Assembly: GCF_021729035.1 (NCBI RefSeq)
Contig: NZ_JAJSAP010000011.1
Span: 46,284 to 110,283 of the forward strand
Direction: 5' to 3'
Source: Microbulbifer sediminum
Lineage (GTDB): Bacteria > Pseudomonadota > Gammaproteobacteria > Pseudomonadales > Cellvibrionaceae
DNA length: 64,000 nucleotides
The position numbers and the translations under genes are program-made. The notes under the pieces are model-generated. The model had not been told where the DNA came from, did not search any database, and worked only from the letters and a program-made list of their open reading frames with translations. This document shows positions 51,127 to 59,857 of this stretch, piece after piece (the stretch's first letter is position 1; each line of letters begins with the position of its first letter).

Positions 51127-53142
51127 GTGCGCGTGCGGCTTAAGTGGATCGGTCTTGCCTGTCTTTTGTTCTTGTCCCCGCTGGTGCTCGGGCAAACCAC
51201 CGATGACAGTAAGTCACGAGAGGCGGAACAGCCGGCCGACAGGGCGCCCGGGACAGAGCCCCCCCGCAATTACCCCCTGGATCCACTGGACCTAACCAGC
51301 CCCCGGGCCACCATCACCTCATTTCTTGCGGTGGGCGATCAGATGGGGCAGTTTGCCAAGGAGCAATTTTGGGGCGATCCAAGCCGGGAGCTGGCGCAGA
51401 AACTCGATGAGAAGCAGGCCCGCGTCAGGCGTATGCTGGATCTCAGTCGAATCCCACCGGCGGCCCGGGCCGACGTGGGGAATGATGCGGCGATCTACCT
51501 TTACGAGGTCCTGTCCCGGATTGAGTTGCCACCACTGGAGGAGATTCCTGGCAGGGAAGAGGTGGGCAGTCTTGCGACAGTGGTTTCAGAGACTGATACC
51601 CCGGCGGAGAAACCGGGCACCAGAGCATTACCGGGCACCGACAGCAAGGCGGATGCGGCGCAGGGGCAGTCCAAGGGTGTAGCCAGCTCCGTAAGCTGGA
51701 CCATTCCCCATACCGACATCACGCTGGTGCGGGTAGCCGAGGGGGCTCAGGGCGGCGAATTCCTCTTTTCTGCAGAGACTGTTGCGCGCGCAGCTGATTT
51801 CTACCAGCGCGTGCGCCATCTTCCCTACCGGCGCCAGGTGCCGATACCCCATTATGCGGATATGCGTTCCTACCTGGCCATGCGGGGCTGGCTGGTGCCA
51901 CCTGAGCTGATTGAGTCCTTTCCCGGGTGGATGAAGCGCAGTGTGTTCCGGCAGGCCGTCTGGAAGTGGACGGCGTTGATCGGGGTTTTTGCGTTGTTTG
52001 TTGTCATCCTCTTTGTGCTGCAACGGACCGTTGCACGCTTCCGTGCGAGCCCGAATCTTCTCGTCAGGTTGTCCCGTTTTATCGTGCCGGTGGTGCTGGT
52101 CATGGTTATAGAGCCACTGTCCGCATTCCTGCACCAGCAGCTGACCCTGACTGATGCGGTTGGTGGGGGTGTCTCACTGTTGGCAGAAGTGGTCAGTTAC
52201 CTGGCCATGGCCTGGCTGGCCTGGGCATTGCCTTCCGCGCTGATGGAAATCTATATCAATCGCTCGAGGGTTCAGGGTGAGAGCCTGGACGCCCACCTGC
52301 TGCGCTTTATTGCCCGGACGGTGGGGATCGTCGGGGTGATTGGCGTGGCATTCCTTCTCACCAGCCGCCTGGGCGCGCCGCTTTACAGCCTGCTGGCCGG
52401 TTTTGGTATCGGTGGTATCGCCATTGCCCTGGCGATGCGCGGATCATTCGAGAACTTTATTGGCAGTCTCAACCTTTTTGGCGACAAACCGGTCAGGGTG
52501 GGGGATTTCTGCCGCTATGGGGAGGACTCGGGTGATGACTTCCAGCGCGCTGGCACGGTAGAAAGTATCGGCATGCGCTCGACGCGCCTGCGGGGTATCG
52601 ATAACAGTCTTACCACCATCCCCAATGCAGATTTCAGCCAGATGCATATCGTCAATTATTCCACGCGCCGCTACATGTTGCTGCGCACGGTCTTGACCTT
52701 GCGTTTTGAGACAACGGAGGACCAGTTGCGCTACCTGCTGGTGACTATCCGTGAGATGCTGGTGGGCCATCCCCGGGTAGCGGATGACGAGCCTTCGGTG
52801 CGTTTTGCCGGATTCGGGGAGTCGGCCCTGTTGGTGGAACTGCGGGTGGATATCACCACCAACGAGTATCCGGAATTTCGTGCCATCTGTGAGGACATCT
52901 ATTTCAGGGTCTTTCGTATCGTGCGCCGGTCCGGCACGGATTTCGCTTTTCCGTCCCGGACCGTTTATTTTACCCGCGATGGTGGCATTGATGTTGAGCA
53001 ACAACAGGTTGCAGAGGCGCATGTACGCGAGTGGGCCGCAGCACAGCAGATGCCTTTCCCTTACTTCTCAGCGGAGCAGCGCGCGGCCCTGCACAATACG
53101 GTTTACTATCCCCCGGAGGGCTCCCCGGACTCAGAGGGATAA
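51127..53142 (+). CDS. Large MscS-family mechanosensitive channel
   Basis: The product has ~671 residues from GTG 51127, which begins directly at a signal peptide (RLKWIGLACLLFLSPLVLG). An in-frame ATG at 51022 would add 35 residues. A periplasmic domain (~20-290) is followed by four or five membrane segments (~300-440). The MscS pore helix reads GFGIGGIAIALAMRGSFENF. A beta domain (GDFCRYGEDSGDDFQRAGTV, then MRSTRLRGIDNSLTTIPN) and a C-terminal alpha/beta part follow. It should open under membrane tension and release solutes during osmotic down-shock. The extended N-terminal domain is typical of larger MscS relatives. It is convergent with the barrel protein gene. Confidence 0.9.
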   Translation: MRVRLKWIGLACLLFLSPLVLGQTTDDSKSREAEQPADRAPGTEPPRNYPLDPLDLTSPRATITSFLAVGDQMGQFAKEQFWGDPSRELAQKLDEKQARVRRMLDLSRIPPAARADVGNDAAIYLYEVLSRIELPPLEEIPGREEVGSLATVVSETDTPAEKPGTRALPGTDSKADAAQGQSKGVASSVSWTIPHTDITLVRVAEGAQGGEFLFSAETVARAADFYQRVRHLPYRRQVPIPHYADMRSYLAMRGWLVPPELIESFPGWMKRSVFRQAVWKWTALIGVFALFVVILFVLQRTVARFRASPNLLVRLSRFIVPVVLVMVIEPLSAFLHQQLTLTDAVGGGVSLLAEVVSYLAMAWLAWALPSALMEIYINRSRVQGESLDAHLLRFIARTVGIVGVIGVAFLLTSRLGAPLYSLLAGFGIGGIAIALAMRGSFENFIGSLNLFGDKPVRVGDFCRYGEDSGDDFQRAGTVESIGMRSTRLRGIDNSLTTIPNADFSQMHIVNYSTRRYMLLRTVLTLRFETTEDQLRYLLVTIREMLVGHPRVADDEPSVRFAGFGESALLVELRVDITTNEYPEFRAICEDIYFRVFRIVRRSGTDFAFPSRTVYFTRDGGIDVEQQQVAEAHVREWAAAQQMPFPYFSAEQRAALHNTVYYPPEGSPDSEG

Positions 53143-53158
53143 TGTTCCGGGTGTCGCT

Positions 53159-54592
53159 TCAGAACGCCAGCATCAATTCGGTGTTAAATACGACACCATT
53201 GCCGCCCAGTGAAAAGGGCACACTGTTGTAGCCTACCGGTGAATTGTCCAGATACAGGAATTGTGCCGTCAGGCGGAGCTCGCGGCGCTTGAAGGGGTAG
53301 AAATTGAATCCCAGGGCCAGGTCCCAGGGGTCCCCATACTCGCCATTAATCTTCGAGCCGGCCACAAACATCTGCAGGGTCTTGGGGGCCAGCATCGTGG
53401 ATCCCTGTACCTGGAAACCGTGGTCCCAGAGGTCATCGACGGGCAGGCCGGTATCGGTGTCATTCAGGATAATGGTCCTGAAGTCGTTGACCTTGCGCCA
53501 GTAGTATTCCACGTCCAGTGAGTAACCACAGTACTTGATGCCACCGTTGACGGCTGCCATCTGGTAAGTGGCGTTGCGGATGTTAACGCCGACATCAAAT
53601 GGATCGGGAGAGAAAATGCGTGTGCCATCCGACAGCCGGATCTGGCTGTTATCGAAGCTGTCAATTTCAGGCTGGCCCTGGGCATCTTCATCACTGCGTG
53701 TGTAGTGAATCCCGAACAGGGTGGCTGGCTCCGTGTGGAACTCAAAGTCGCCGAAACCGTTGGCGGGTCCGTATTCACCGGTGGTGGGCATCCACCACAG
53801 TGCACCCGACAGGGTGTTGAAATTATCATCCAGCTCATCGGCGTCCACACCCAGCTGGCTGAGGTTGTTGCCGATCATGGCCCGGTATTCGACCTTGTCC
53901 GTGATCTCTCCCCAGGCCCACAGGCCGGTGGTGTAGGAGCCGCGGAAGAATTCATCGGCAATGGTGCGATGGTCCACCTTTAGCCAGTTGGGAAAAGTGC
54001 CGTTGGTCGTTCGTGTAGTGGGTAGTGCATTGATGCCGGCGCCCAGCTTGAAGTTGTCGTTGAACAGGTAGCTCATGTAGCCGGCCACCACCACCTGGGC
54101 CGACTGGCCCTGGTTGGAATTGCTGGTCCAGGTGTAAAAGCGATACTGGAATTTCGGGTCAAAAAGCCAGCCCTTGAAGGTCAGGTTGACCTTCTGCAGT
54201 TGCATCTGGTTGCGGATGCTGACGTCAAAGGTCCGGTCAAAGCTGTCGGTATAGGTCTCCTCCAGGTTCTCCTGGTTCAGGTAGCGGACGTAGGAAAAAA
54301 TACTGAAGTTCACCTCGCCCAGATCCGACCTTAACAGCACAAATCCCTTGCCGGGTTCATAGGTGCCCCAGGCAGAAGGGGGGGCTGGCGCAGAGGGGTA
54401 ATAATCCGGAACCTGCTCCTGACGATGCGCCGGCGCCTGTTCGTGCTGAAGCACGGGTGCTCGTTGCGCCAACACAGCAGGCTGTTGCTTAGCCGCCTCC
54501 CGGTCCGGTTCCCCGGTCCCGCTGGACTGTCCCGCGAACCCGGCCATGGGAAAGGTGGCGAGACCGCCGGCCAACAGGGTGAGAGTCTTCAT
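53159..54592 (-). CDS. Outer-membrane beta-barrel (porin-like) protein
   Basis: From ATG 54592 the product has ~477 residues with a signal peptide (MKTLTLLAGGLATFPMAGFA) and a Gln/Pro/Ala-rich linker (~25-85). A barrel of alternating aromatic strands ends in MLAF, with the terminal Phe expected for barrel insertion. Strand-like stretches include FSIFSYVRYLNQENL, KFQYRFYTWTSN and DVEYYWRKVNDF. The nearest resemblance is to the OprO/OprP-like porin group, but I cannot name the substrate. GTG at 54604 is an alternative start, and a longer frame to 54793 has no coding look. Confidence 0.75.
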   Translation of the reverse strand: MKTLTLLAGGLATFPMAGFAGQSSGTGEPDREAAKQQPAVLAQRAPVLQHEQAPAHRQEQVPDYYPSAPAPPSAWGTYEPGKGFVLLRSDLGEVNFSIFSYVRYLNQENLEETYTDSFDRTFDVSIRNQMQLQKVNLTFKGWLFDPKFQYRFYTWTSNSNQGQSAQVVVAGYMSYLFNDNFKLGAGINALPTTRTTNGTFPNWLKVDHRTIADEFFRGSYTTGLWAWGEITDKVEYRAMIGNNLSQLGVDADELDDNFNTLSGALWWMPTTGEYGPANGFGDFEFHTEPATLFGIHYTRSDEDAQGQPEIDSFDNSQIRLSDGTRIFSPDPFDVGVNIRNATYQMAAVNGGIKYCGYSLDVEYYWRKVNDFRTIILNDTDTGLPVDDLWDHGFQVQGSTMLAPKTLQMFVAGSKINGEYGDPWDLALGFNFYPFKRRELRLTAQFLYLDNSPVGYNSVPFSLGGNGVVFNTELMLAF

Positions 54593-54983
54593 ATTCCAAT
54601 GCACGTCGATCGCCTTCCTTGCCTGGGGCTCTCCCGGGTGTCGGGTCTCACCTGCAGGTTTCGCAGGGTTGCCCGCCATACACCAATCGATGCAACCACG
54701 TATGGAGCTCAGGATGCGCGTCCGTTGCCCCGGGTGTGATTTCCATCCCCATATCCGCTGTGGGGAGCATTCGAGAGGATAGTTGAACGGCACCGGAGGT
54801 GCTCATTAATGCGTCAGTAGGGGGCTGTAATTGGCGTGGTTCTTTACAGGAGGGGATGGGGTGTTCTGCGGCGGTGGCCTCACCCGGGATCTGCTCATGC
54901 TCAACTGGCTACGAGCTGGCAGTCAGGGAGGAATGCTGAACGCGGCGCCCGGGGTTCCTGCTGAACCGTAAGCGGGCACGAAT
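54593..54983. other. Intergenic region upstream of the barrel protein gene
   Basis: These ~390 bases contain no supportable gene on either strand. The barrel gene's promoter must be here, but no clear -35/-10 pair was found. Confidence 0.5.
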
Positions 54984-55059
54984 TGGCGCCCCCGGCAGGA
55001 CTCGAACCTGCAGTGCGGACTTAGGAGGTCCGTGGTTTATCCTGTTAACCGACGGGGGC
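54984..55059 (-). tRNA. tRNA-Arg (anticodon CCT), CCA encoded
   Basis: On the - strand the acceptor arms are GCCCCCG and CGGGGGC, followed by G and an encoded CCA (54984-54986 read in reverse). The anticodon stem-loop has loop CTCCTAA, anticodon CCT, and the T arm GCAGGTTCGAGTCCTGC is intact. It is a complete 76-nt class I tRNA. Confidence 0.96.
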
Positions 55060-55422
55060 GGATGGCCGGGTCGCCTATCGAGGCGGCCGGAAAGGTCGGT
55101 ATTCTAGCGCCTGTGGCGCCCAGTGTCACCGGTGGTAACACGGATGTTTCCACGCTTACGGAGAGCTGGGCCCGGTTGTCATGTGACTGACGAGAAATTG
55201 TCGCACGACGGTCACATATGACAGTTAATTTGCCGCCCCGGGAGGGCGGCGGAGGGGATGATTTCCCCGCCGGAATCCCGGTGTGTTACGTCGCCTGAAA
55301 AAGCTGTTTCCGGGGTGCAGATTTTGCTTGACCAGTATCCTCGGAGCTGATTAATCTGCAGGGGCACAACAAAAACAACAAGGGTGAATCTGCCCTGGCG
55401 GATCGAGATATTGGAGTTTCGT
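55060..55422. other. Intergenic region between tRNA-Arg and the small basic/acidic protein gene
   Basis: About 360 bases without a recognisable gene. It should contain the tRNA-Arg promoter (leftward) and that of the 59-residue protein (rightward). No repeat or hairpin with a T-tract was seen. Confidence 0.5.
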
Positions 55423-55602
55423 ATGAGCGGCAACGTTAGCGAAAAGACCTTTGATTTTGATTACGACGATATCCCCCAATTAGCAACAGAAATACTGAAG
55501 CAGGCCACGTCACAGCCACCCCGGGATGCCCGGCGGATGGTGGAGGACAAGCTGGAGGAAATACGGCTACAGCGAGAGTTGATGGACTACGATTTTGATT
55601 GA
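55423..55602 (+). CDS. Small charged protein, PA3496-like
   Basis: The 59-residue product starts at ATG 55423 with TTGGAG upstream. The N-terminal half is acidic (KTFDFDYDDIPQLATEIL). The C-terminal half reads ARRMVEDKLEEIRLQREL and ends DYDFD. This C-terminal charge pattern resembles small gammaproteobacterial proteins of the PA3496 group, described as putative envelope-integrity proteins; I am not certain of the match. It has no signal or membrane segment. A long hairpin follows 8 bases after the stop. Confidence 0.6.
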   Translation: MSGNVSEKTFDFDYDDIPQLATEILKQATSQPPRDARRMVEDKLEEIRLQRELMDYDFD

Positions 55603-55609
55603 GTATGTA

Positions 55610-55640
55610 GCATAAAGGCGCCCTCCGGGCGCCTTTATGC
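55610..55640. terminator. Long perfect hairpin after the small protein gene
   Basis: A perfect 14-bp stem joins 55610-55623 and 55627-55640 (core AAAGGCGCCC / GGGCGCCTTT) over loop TCC. The A/T pairs at its base provide a short TTTAT on either strand, so it can end transcription in both directions. Confidence 0.7.
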
Positions 55641-55715
55641 GTTATGTGTCTGTCGGCATTCATCCCGGGCCGGTTTCAGGCCTCCTGGCGCAGCAGATGA
55701 ATAAGGAGATTCGCC

Positions 55716-56063
55716 ATGCTGATGTCCGATCAGACAGTCTCCCGGGTTTCCACCCATCTTTCGGATGGCGGCGAGGCGCTGACTATCCGGGTCGATGGGA
55801 ATTTCGATTTCAATCTCCACAGTGAATTCCAGCGCGCATACCGGGAATGTTTCCCGGCACCGAAGAGCTACAGTGTCGATCTTTCCGATACCCTCCACCT
55901 CGACAGTGCGGCGCTGGGGATGCTCCTGCTTCTTCGCGATCACAGCCTTGAGGGCCTGGATGGTGGTGGGCAACGGCATACCGTGGAACTGATCAATGCC
56001 AACGACCATGTGGCCAGGGTCCTTGCCGTTTCCAATTTCGACATGATATTTAGCATCCGTTAG
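55716..56063 (+). CDS. STAS-domain anti-sigma factor antagonist
   Basis: The 115-residue product is a single STAS domain with TIRVDGNFDFNLHSEFQRAY and SVDLSDTLHLDSAALGMLLL. The Ser in LDSAALG is the position phosphorylated in anti-anti-sigma factors. A strong AAGGAGATT site precedes the ATG. Such proteins switch partners according to their phosphorylation state. The usual partner, a receiver-PP2C-kinase fusion, is encoded directly downstream but is wrecked, so the present role is uncertain. Confidence 0.88.
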   Translation: MLMSDQTVSRVSTHLSDGGEALTIRVDGNFDFNLHSEFQRAYRECFPAPKSYSVDLSDTLHLDSAALGMLLLLRDHSLEGLDGGGQRHTVELINANDHVARVLAVSNFDMIFSIR

Positions 56064-56074
56064 CGGCCTCGTCT

Positions 56075-56870
56075 GCCTTTAATATCCTCGTTATCGAGCC
56101 GGGTGCTGATGAAGCTCGAGAGCTCAACGATTTTCTGAAGTCCTGCGCGCCGCCCGCCGACGCCCTCGGTGATGGATGCGACTAAGTCCTGTACAAGCCA
56201 TACAGCGTGCCATTGGTGCGGCTGAACCTGGAGCAGCCAGTTCAGTATGTGCTCCTGGAGCCGGGTGACTGGCTATAACTCTGGCGTGACGTGTCCACGA
56301 GGCGCAGGGCCCGTCCGGTGAGCTGTCCGGGGAGGAGCGTCTGCCTGCCATCATCCGCAATGCTTACGCGGAAGACCGTTTTGAGAAAATCCTGACGGCG
56401 AAGGACCTGCGACAGCCGGATCCGGTTCCACTGATGCACCGGGTGCTGGCACGGTTTCCCGAGTTCTAACACCTGCGGGACACGCCCGCTATCGTGTTGG
56501 GGGCGTTGTTCAACAGTGCCATAGAGCACTGGCTGCTGGAACTGGACAGCGGTCTCAAGCGCAGCGAGCACGGCTTTGTCGGATACTATCGCCGGTTGGA
56601 ATCCGGCCGGCGCCAGTTGCGCCACGGTTGGACCCGGATCCAGCTCGGCAGCTACCGGGAAGGGGGGGGTAGTGGCCTGCTGGTCTCGGTGTCGGACAGC
56701 GGGCGGGGGCTGCCACTCCTGAAGAGCATCTGCGGCGGGTCGAATGGTAGCCGGGAAGCGGCGAAGTGCGTGCGTTACTCAGCTGGGACCAGGAGGAAGC
56801 GGCCGGCTGTGAGCCGGCAGCGGCGCCTGCCGGAGTGTAATCGGGGGCCGATCGCAAACAAGTACCATAC
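56075..56870 (+). pseudogene. Decayed response-regulator/PP2C/kinase partner of the STAS protein
   Basis: A receiver-like start (NILVIEPGADEARELNDFLK) is visible from ~56078. Other traces are scattered over different frames until a HATPase-like C-terminal part: EERLPAIIRNAYAEDRFEKI, VLARFPEF, an in-frame TAA at 56467, then VLGALFNSAIEHWLLELDSG and SVSDSGRGLP. This matches the C-terminal serine-kinase domain of fused receiver-PP2C-HATPase regulators found beside STAS genes. The PP2C section is largely missing: ~800 bases remain of an expected ~1.7 kb. Confidence 0.72.
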
Positions 56871-56950
56871 AATTTGCGCCACAGCCGGTATAATGCCGCT
56901 CACATTTTCATCAATCGCCTGTTCCAGAGGTTTTCGGCGGCATCGGCACT

Positions 56951-57631
56951 ATGTCAGCGACTGTATGTTCACCCCCCGTTTTACAACTGCGGCGGCTCTC
57001 CTGTGAGCGGGATGGGCGGTGCCTGTTCTCCGGGCTGGACCTGGCGCTGGAGGCAGGGGCCGCGGTGCAGATCGAAGGGGCGAATGGTTCCGGTAAGACC
57101 ACCCTGCTGCGCACGCTGATTGGCAGTGCCGGGGACTACCGCGGTGAGATCCTGTGGCGGGGTGAGCCGTTTCCACGGGCTCTTCCCCGGATGCGCAGCA
57201 CCCTGCTTTATATCGGTCACCAGGCCGGTGTGCGCCGCGGCCTGACGCCGCTGGAAAACCTGGCCTGGTATGGAGCGTCTGAACGGGACGCGCTGGCGGC
57301 GTTGGAGCAGGTGGATCTTTACGGCTTTGAGGACAGCTCCTGCCAGCAGCTCTCCGCCGGCCAAAACCGCCGGGTCGCCCTGGCGCGCCTGTACCTACCC
57401 AATGCCCCACAACTGTGGATACTCGACGAGCCCCTTGCCGCACTGGATGTGGCCGGGGTTTCCAGCCTGCAAGGGCAGATGGCCTGTCACCTGGCGCGCG
57501 GTGGTGCAATCCTGTTTACCTCGCACCAGCCGGTGGCCCTGGCCAACCTGCAACACGTGAACCTGGCGGATCATGAGCCGGCCGGGGCCCTGGAACCATG
57601 GCCGGGGGAGGGCGACCATGAGTACGCCTGA
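56951..57631 (+). CDS. ccmA: Haem exporter ATPase CcmA
   Basis: The 226-residue ABC ATPase has Walker A GANGSGKTT, the signature LSAGQNRRVALARL and Walker B LWILDEPLAALD. GHQAGVRRGLTPLENL is typical of CcmA. It powers release of haem-CcmE from CcmC in the cytochrome c System I pathway. It is the first gene of a complete ccmABCDEFG run and overlaps ccmB by 14 bases. Confidence 0.95.
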   Translation: MSATVCSPPVLQLRRLSCERDGRCLFSGLDLALEAGAAVQIEGANGSGKTTLLRTLIGSAGDYRGEILWRGEPFPRALPRMRSTLLYIGHQAGVRRGLTPLENLAWYGASERDALAALEQVDLYGFEDSSCQQLSAGQNRRVALARLYLPNAPQLWILDEPLAALDVAGVSSLQGQMACHLARGGAILFTSHQPVALANLQHVNLADHEPAGALEPWPGEGDHEYA

Positions 57632-58361
57632 GGCAACGCGCCAGGCCCCCCGGGTGGATGTGGCAAGGAATCTTGCGGCGCGGGAGCGCGGCGGTCCAGG
57701 CTTTGTCGCGCTGCTGCGTACGGAGCTGTTGCTGGCACTGCGGCGCCGTGCAGATATTGCCAATCCCCTGTTGTTCTTCGTTACTGTGCTTGCCCTGCTG
57801 CCGCTGGGCGTGGGGCCGGAACCGGCACTGCTGGCCCGGCTGGCGCCGGGCATGATCTGGGTGATGGCTTTATTGGCGACACTGCTGTCCCAGGAGAGTC
57901 TTTTTCGCAGCGATTTTGAGGATGGCTCCCTGGAGCAGCTCACCCTGGCCCCACAACCGCTGTACTTTGCCGTACTGGCGAAGGTGGCGGTGCATTGGCT
58001 GGTGACCGGCTTGCCCCTGGCTATGTTGTCGCCGCTGCTGGGCCTGATGCTCAATCTGCCGCCTGGGGGCTATATCTGCCTGCTGCTGTCACTGTTGCTG
58101 GGTACCGCCAGCCTGAGCCTGATTGGTGCTGTGGGCGCGGCGCTCACGGTCGCACTGCGTCGCCCGGGCCTATTGCTGGCGTTGATTGTTATGCCGCTAT
58201 ACGTGCCCGTGTTAATCTTCGGCACCGGTGCAGTCCAGGCGGCCCTGGACGGCTACGCCTACAGCGTGCAGCTGGCCATACTGGCGGCGCTGCTGGCGGG
58301 TGCCGCGGCGCTGGCGCCACTGGCGGCGGCCGGCGCCATCCGTATCAGTACCGATTCTTGA
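57618..58361 (+). CDS. ccmB: Haem exporter membrane protein CcmB
   Basis: The product has 247 residues with six membrane segments and CcmB motifs: LLRTELLLALRRRADIANPL, LLFFVTVLALLPLGVGP, then GMIWVMALLATLLSQESLFR and SDFEDGSLEQL. The ATG at 57618 lies inside the end of ccmA. The first ~25 residues form an extra hydrophilic N-terminus compared with the usual ~220-residue CcmB. It forms the CcmABC complex in the inner membrane. Confidence 0.94.
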   Translation: MSTPEATRQAPRVDVARNLAARERGGPGFVALLRTELLLALRRRADIANPLLFFVTVLALLPLGVGPEPALLARLAPGMIWVMALLATLLSQESLFRSDFEDGSLEQLTLAPQPLYFAVLAKVAVHWLVTGLPLAMLSPLLGLMLNLPPGGYICLLLSLLLGTASLSLIGAVGAALTVALRRPGLLLALIVMPLYVPVLIFGTGAVQAALDGYAYSVQLAILAALLAGAAALAPLAAAGAIRISTDS

Positions 58362-58373
58362 GGAGGTTTGCCC

Positions 58374-59117
58374 TTGGCCTGGCAATGGTTTCACCGCTTG
58401 GGTTCGCCGCGCTGGTTCTATGAGAAAAGCAGCGGCTGGCTACCGTGGCTGGCCGGTGCCAGCCTGCTGTTACTGGCAGTGGGCATGGCCTGGGGGCTTG
58501 GGTTTGCCCCCCAGGATGCCAAGCAGGGTAACAGTTACCGTATCATCTATATCCATGTGCCGGCGGCTTTCTTGGCGCTGGCAGGCTATTACCTGATGGC
58601 GATCAGTGGCGCCATCGGCCTGATCTGGAAGATGAAACTGTCCTTTGTGGTGATGCGGGCCGCCGCACCCATTGGCGCCGCGCTGACCTTTGTGGCCCTG
58701 TTTACCGGTGCGGTCTGGGGCAAGCCCACCTGGGGCACCTACTGGGTCTGGGATGCCCGCATTACCTCCATGCTGATCCTCTTCTTGCTATATGTGGGGA
58801 TGATCGCCCTCTCTCGCGCTTTTAGTCGCGAACAGCTGGCTGACAAGGCCTGTGCCTTGCTGGCGTTGGTGGGTACCGTGAATATCCCGATCATTTACAA
58901 GTCGGTGGACTGGTGGTTCACCCTGCACCAGCCGGCAACCATCAAACTCACCGAATCCAGTAGTATCGATCCCAGTATGTTCTACCCGCTGCTGACCATG
59001 ATTGCCGGCTTTTACTGTTTCTACGCCTGGGCCCTCATACTCCAGACCCGCACACTGGTGCTCCAGCGGGAATGGCGGACCCAATGGGCGAGCCAACTGC
59101 TCGGGGAGGGTCGTTAA
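58374..59117 (+). CDS. ccmC: Haem lyase-type membrane protein CcmC
   Basis: The product has 247 residues with six membrane segments. The tryptophan-rich haem-handling motif WGKPTWGTYWVWDARITSML lies between conserved histidines (IYIHVPAAFLAL and WWFTLHQPA). The likely start is TTG at 58374, seven bases after AGGAGG; a TTG at 58368 is too close to that site. It attaches haem to the CcmE histidine. Confidence 0.94.
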   Translation: MAWQWFHRLGSPRWFYEKSSGWLPWLAGASLLLLAVGMAWGLGFAPQDAKQGNSYRIIYIHVPAAFLALAGYYLMAISGAIGLIWKMKLSFVVMRAAAPIGAALTFVALFTGAVWGKPTWGTYWVWDARITSMLILFLLYVGMIALSRAFSREQLADKACALLALVGTVNIPIIYKSVDWWFTLHQPATIKLTESSSIDPSMFYPLLTMIAGFYCFYAWALILQTRTLVLQREWRTQWASQLLGEGR

Positions 59118-59118
59118 G

Positions 59119-59352
59119 GTGGAATTCCAGTTCGACGGCCTGGCAGATTTCCTTGCCATGAATGGTCACGGCCCTTATGTCTGGGCTGCCTACGGGATCA
59201 CCCTGCTTGCCATGGCTGGACTGATCGTCCAGCCGTTGCTGGCCCGCCGCCAGTTGCGCAGGGAGTTCCGCCGGGAGCAACGAATACACGCACGCCGTGC
59301 CGGACGTCGCCAGCCAGGTCGTCGGGCAGCGGAGGGCGCGCTGGCGGAATAG
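59119..59352 (+). CDS. ccmD: Cytochrome c maturation protein CcmD
   Basis: The 77-residue product (GTG at 59119, GGGGAGGG upstream) has FLAMNGHGPYVWAAYGITLL, the conserved CcmD start with its membrane segment. A very basic cytoplasmic tail follows (RRQLRREFRREQRIHARRAG). It helps release holo-CcmE from CcmABC. It starts one base after the ccmC stop. Confidence 0.93.
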   Translation: MEFQFDGLADFLAMNGHGPYVWAAYGITLLAMAGLIVQPLLARRQLRREFRREQRIHARRAGRRQPGRRAAEGALAE

Positions 59353-59407
59353 CGATGCCCGCCGGCCAGAGCCGATTTATTATTTGATTTCCGGGGGAAA
59401 GGACAAA

Positions 59408-59857
59408 ATGCATCCCGCACGCAAACAACGCCTGATCCTGGTGCTGGTCCTGGTGGCCCTTTCCAGTGCCGCCGTGGGATTTGTCACCTATGCCATGCGT
59501 AACAACATGGATTACTTCTACGCTCCCAGCGCATTTGCCGCTGGCGAAGTTCCATTCGAGAAGCGCATCCGCGCGGGTGGCTGCGTGGTGCCAGGCAGTG
59601 TCCGGCGCGCGGGTGACTCCCTCGACGTCAGCTTCGCCATTACCGATGGCAATGCGGATCTGCAGGTGGTTTTTGACAAGATCCTGCCGGATCTCTTTGC
59701 CGAGGGCGAAGCCGCGGTGGTAACGGGGGAGCTGATGCGCGATGGCACCATGCGCGCCGACCAGGTGCTGGCGAAGCACGATGAGAACTACACCCCGCCG
59801 GAGGTGGCCGAGTCCATGGCCGGCAACGCCAGTTGCGGGCACGGAGCCAGGATATGA
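59408..59857 (+). CDS. ccmE: Haem chaperone CcmE
   Basis: The 149-residue product has an N-terminal membrane anchor (~9-28) and the OB-fold domain. The haem-binding motif LAKHDENYTPPEV contains His124, which binds haem covalently, and Tyr128. It carries haem through the periplasm from CcmC to CcmF. It overlaps ccmF by 4 bases. Confidence 0.96.
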   Translation: MHPARKQRLILVLVLVALSSAAVGFVTYAMRNNMDYFYAPSAFAAGEVPFEKRIRAGGCVVPGSVRRAGDSLDVSFAITDGNADLQVVFDKILPDLFAEGEAAVVTGELMRDGTMRADQVLAKHDENYTPPEVAESMAGNASCGHGARI

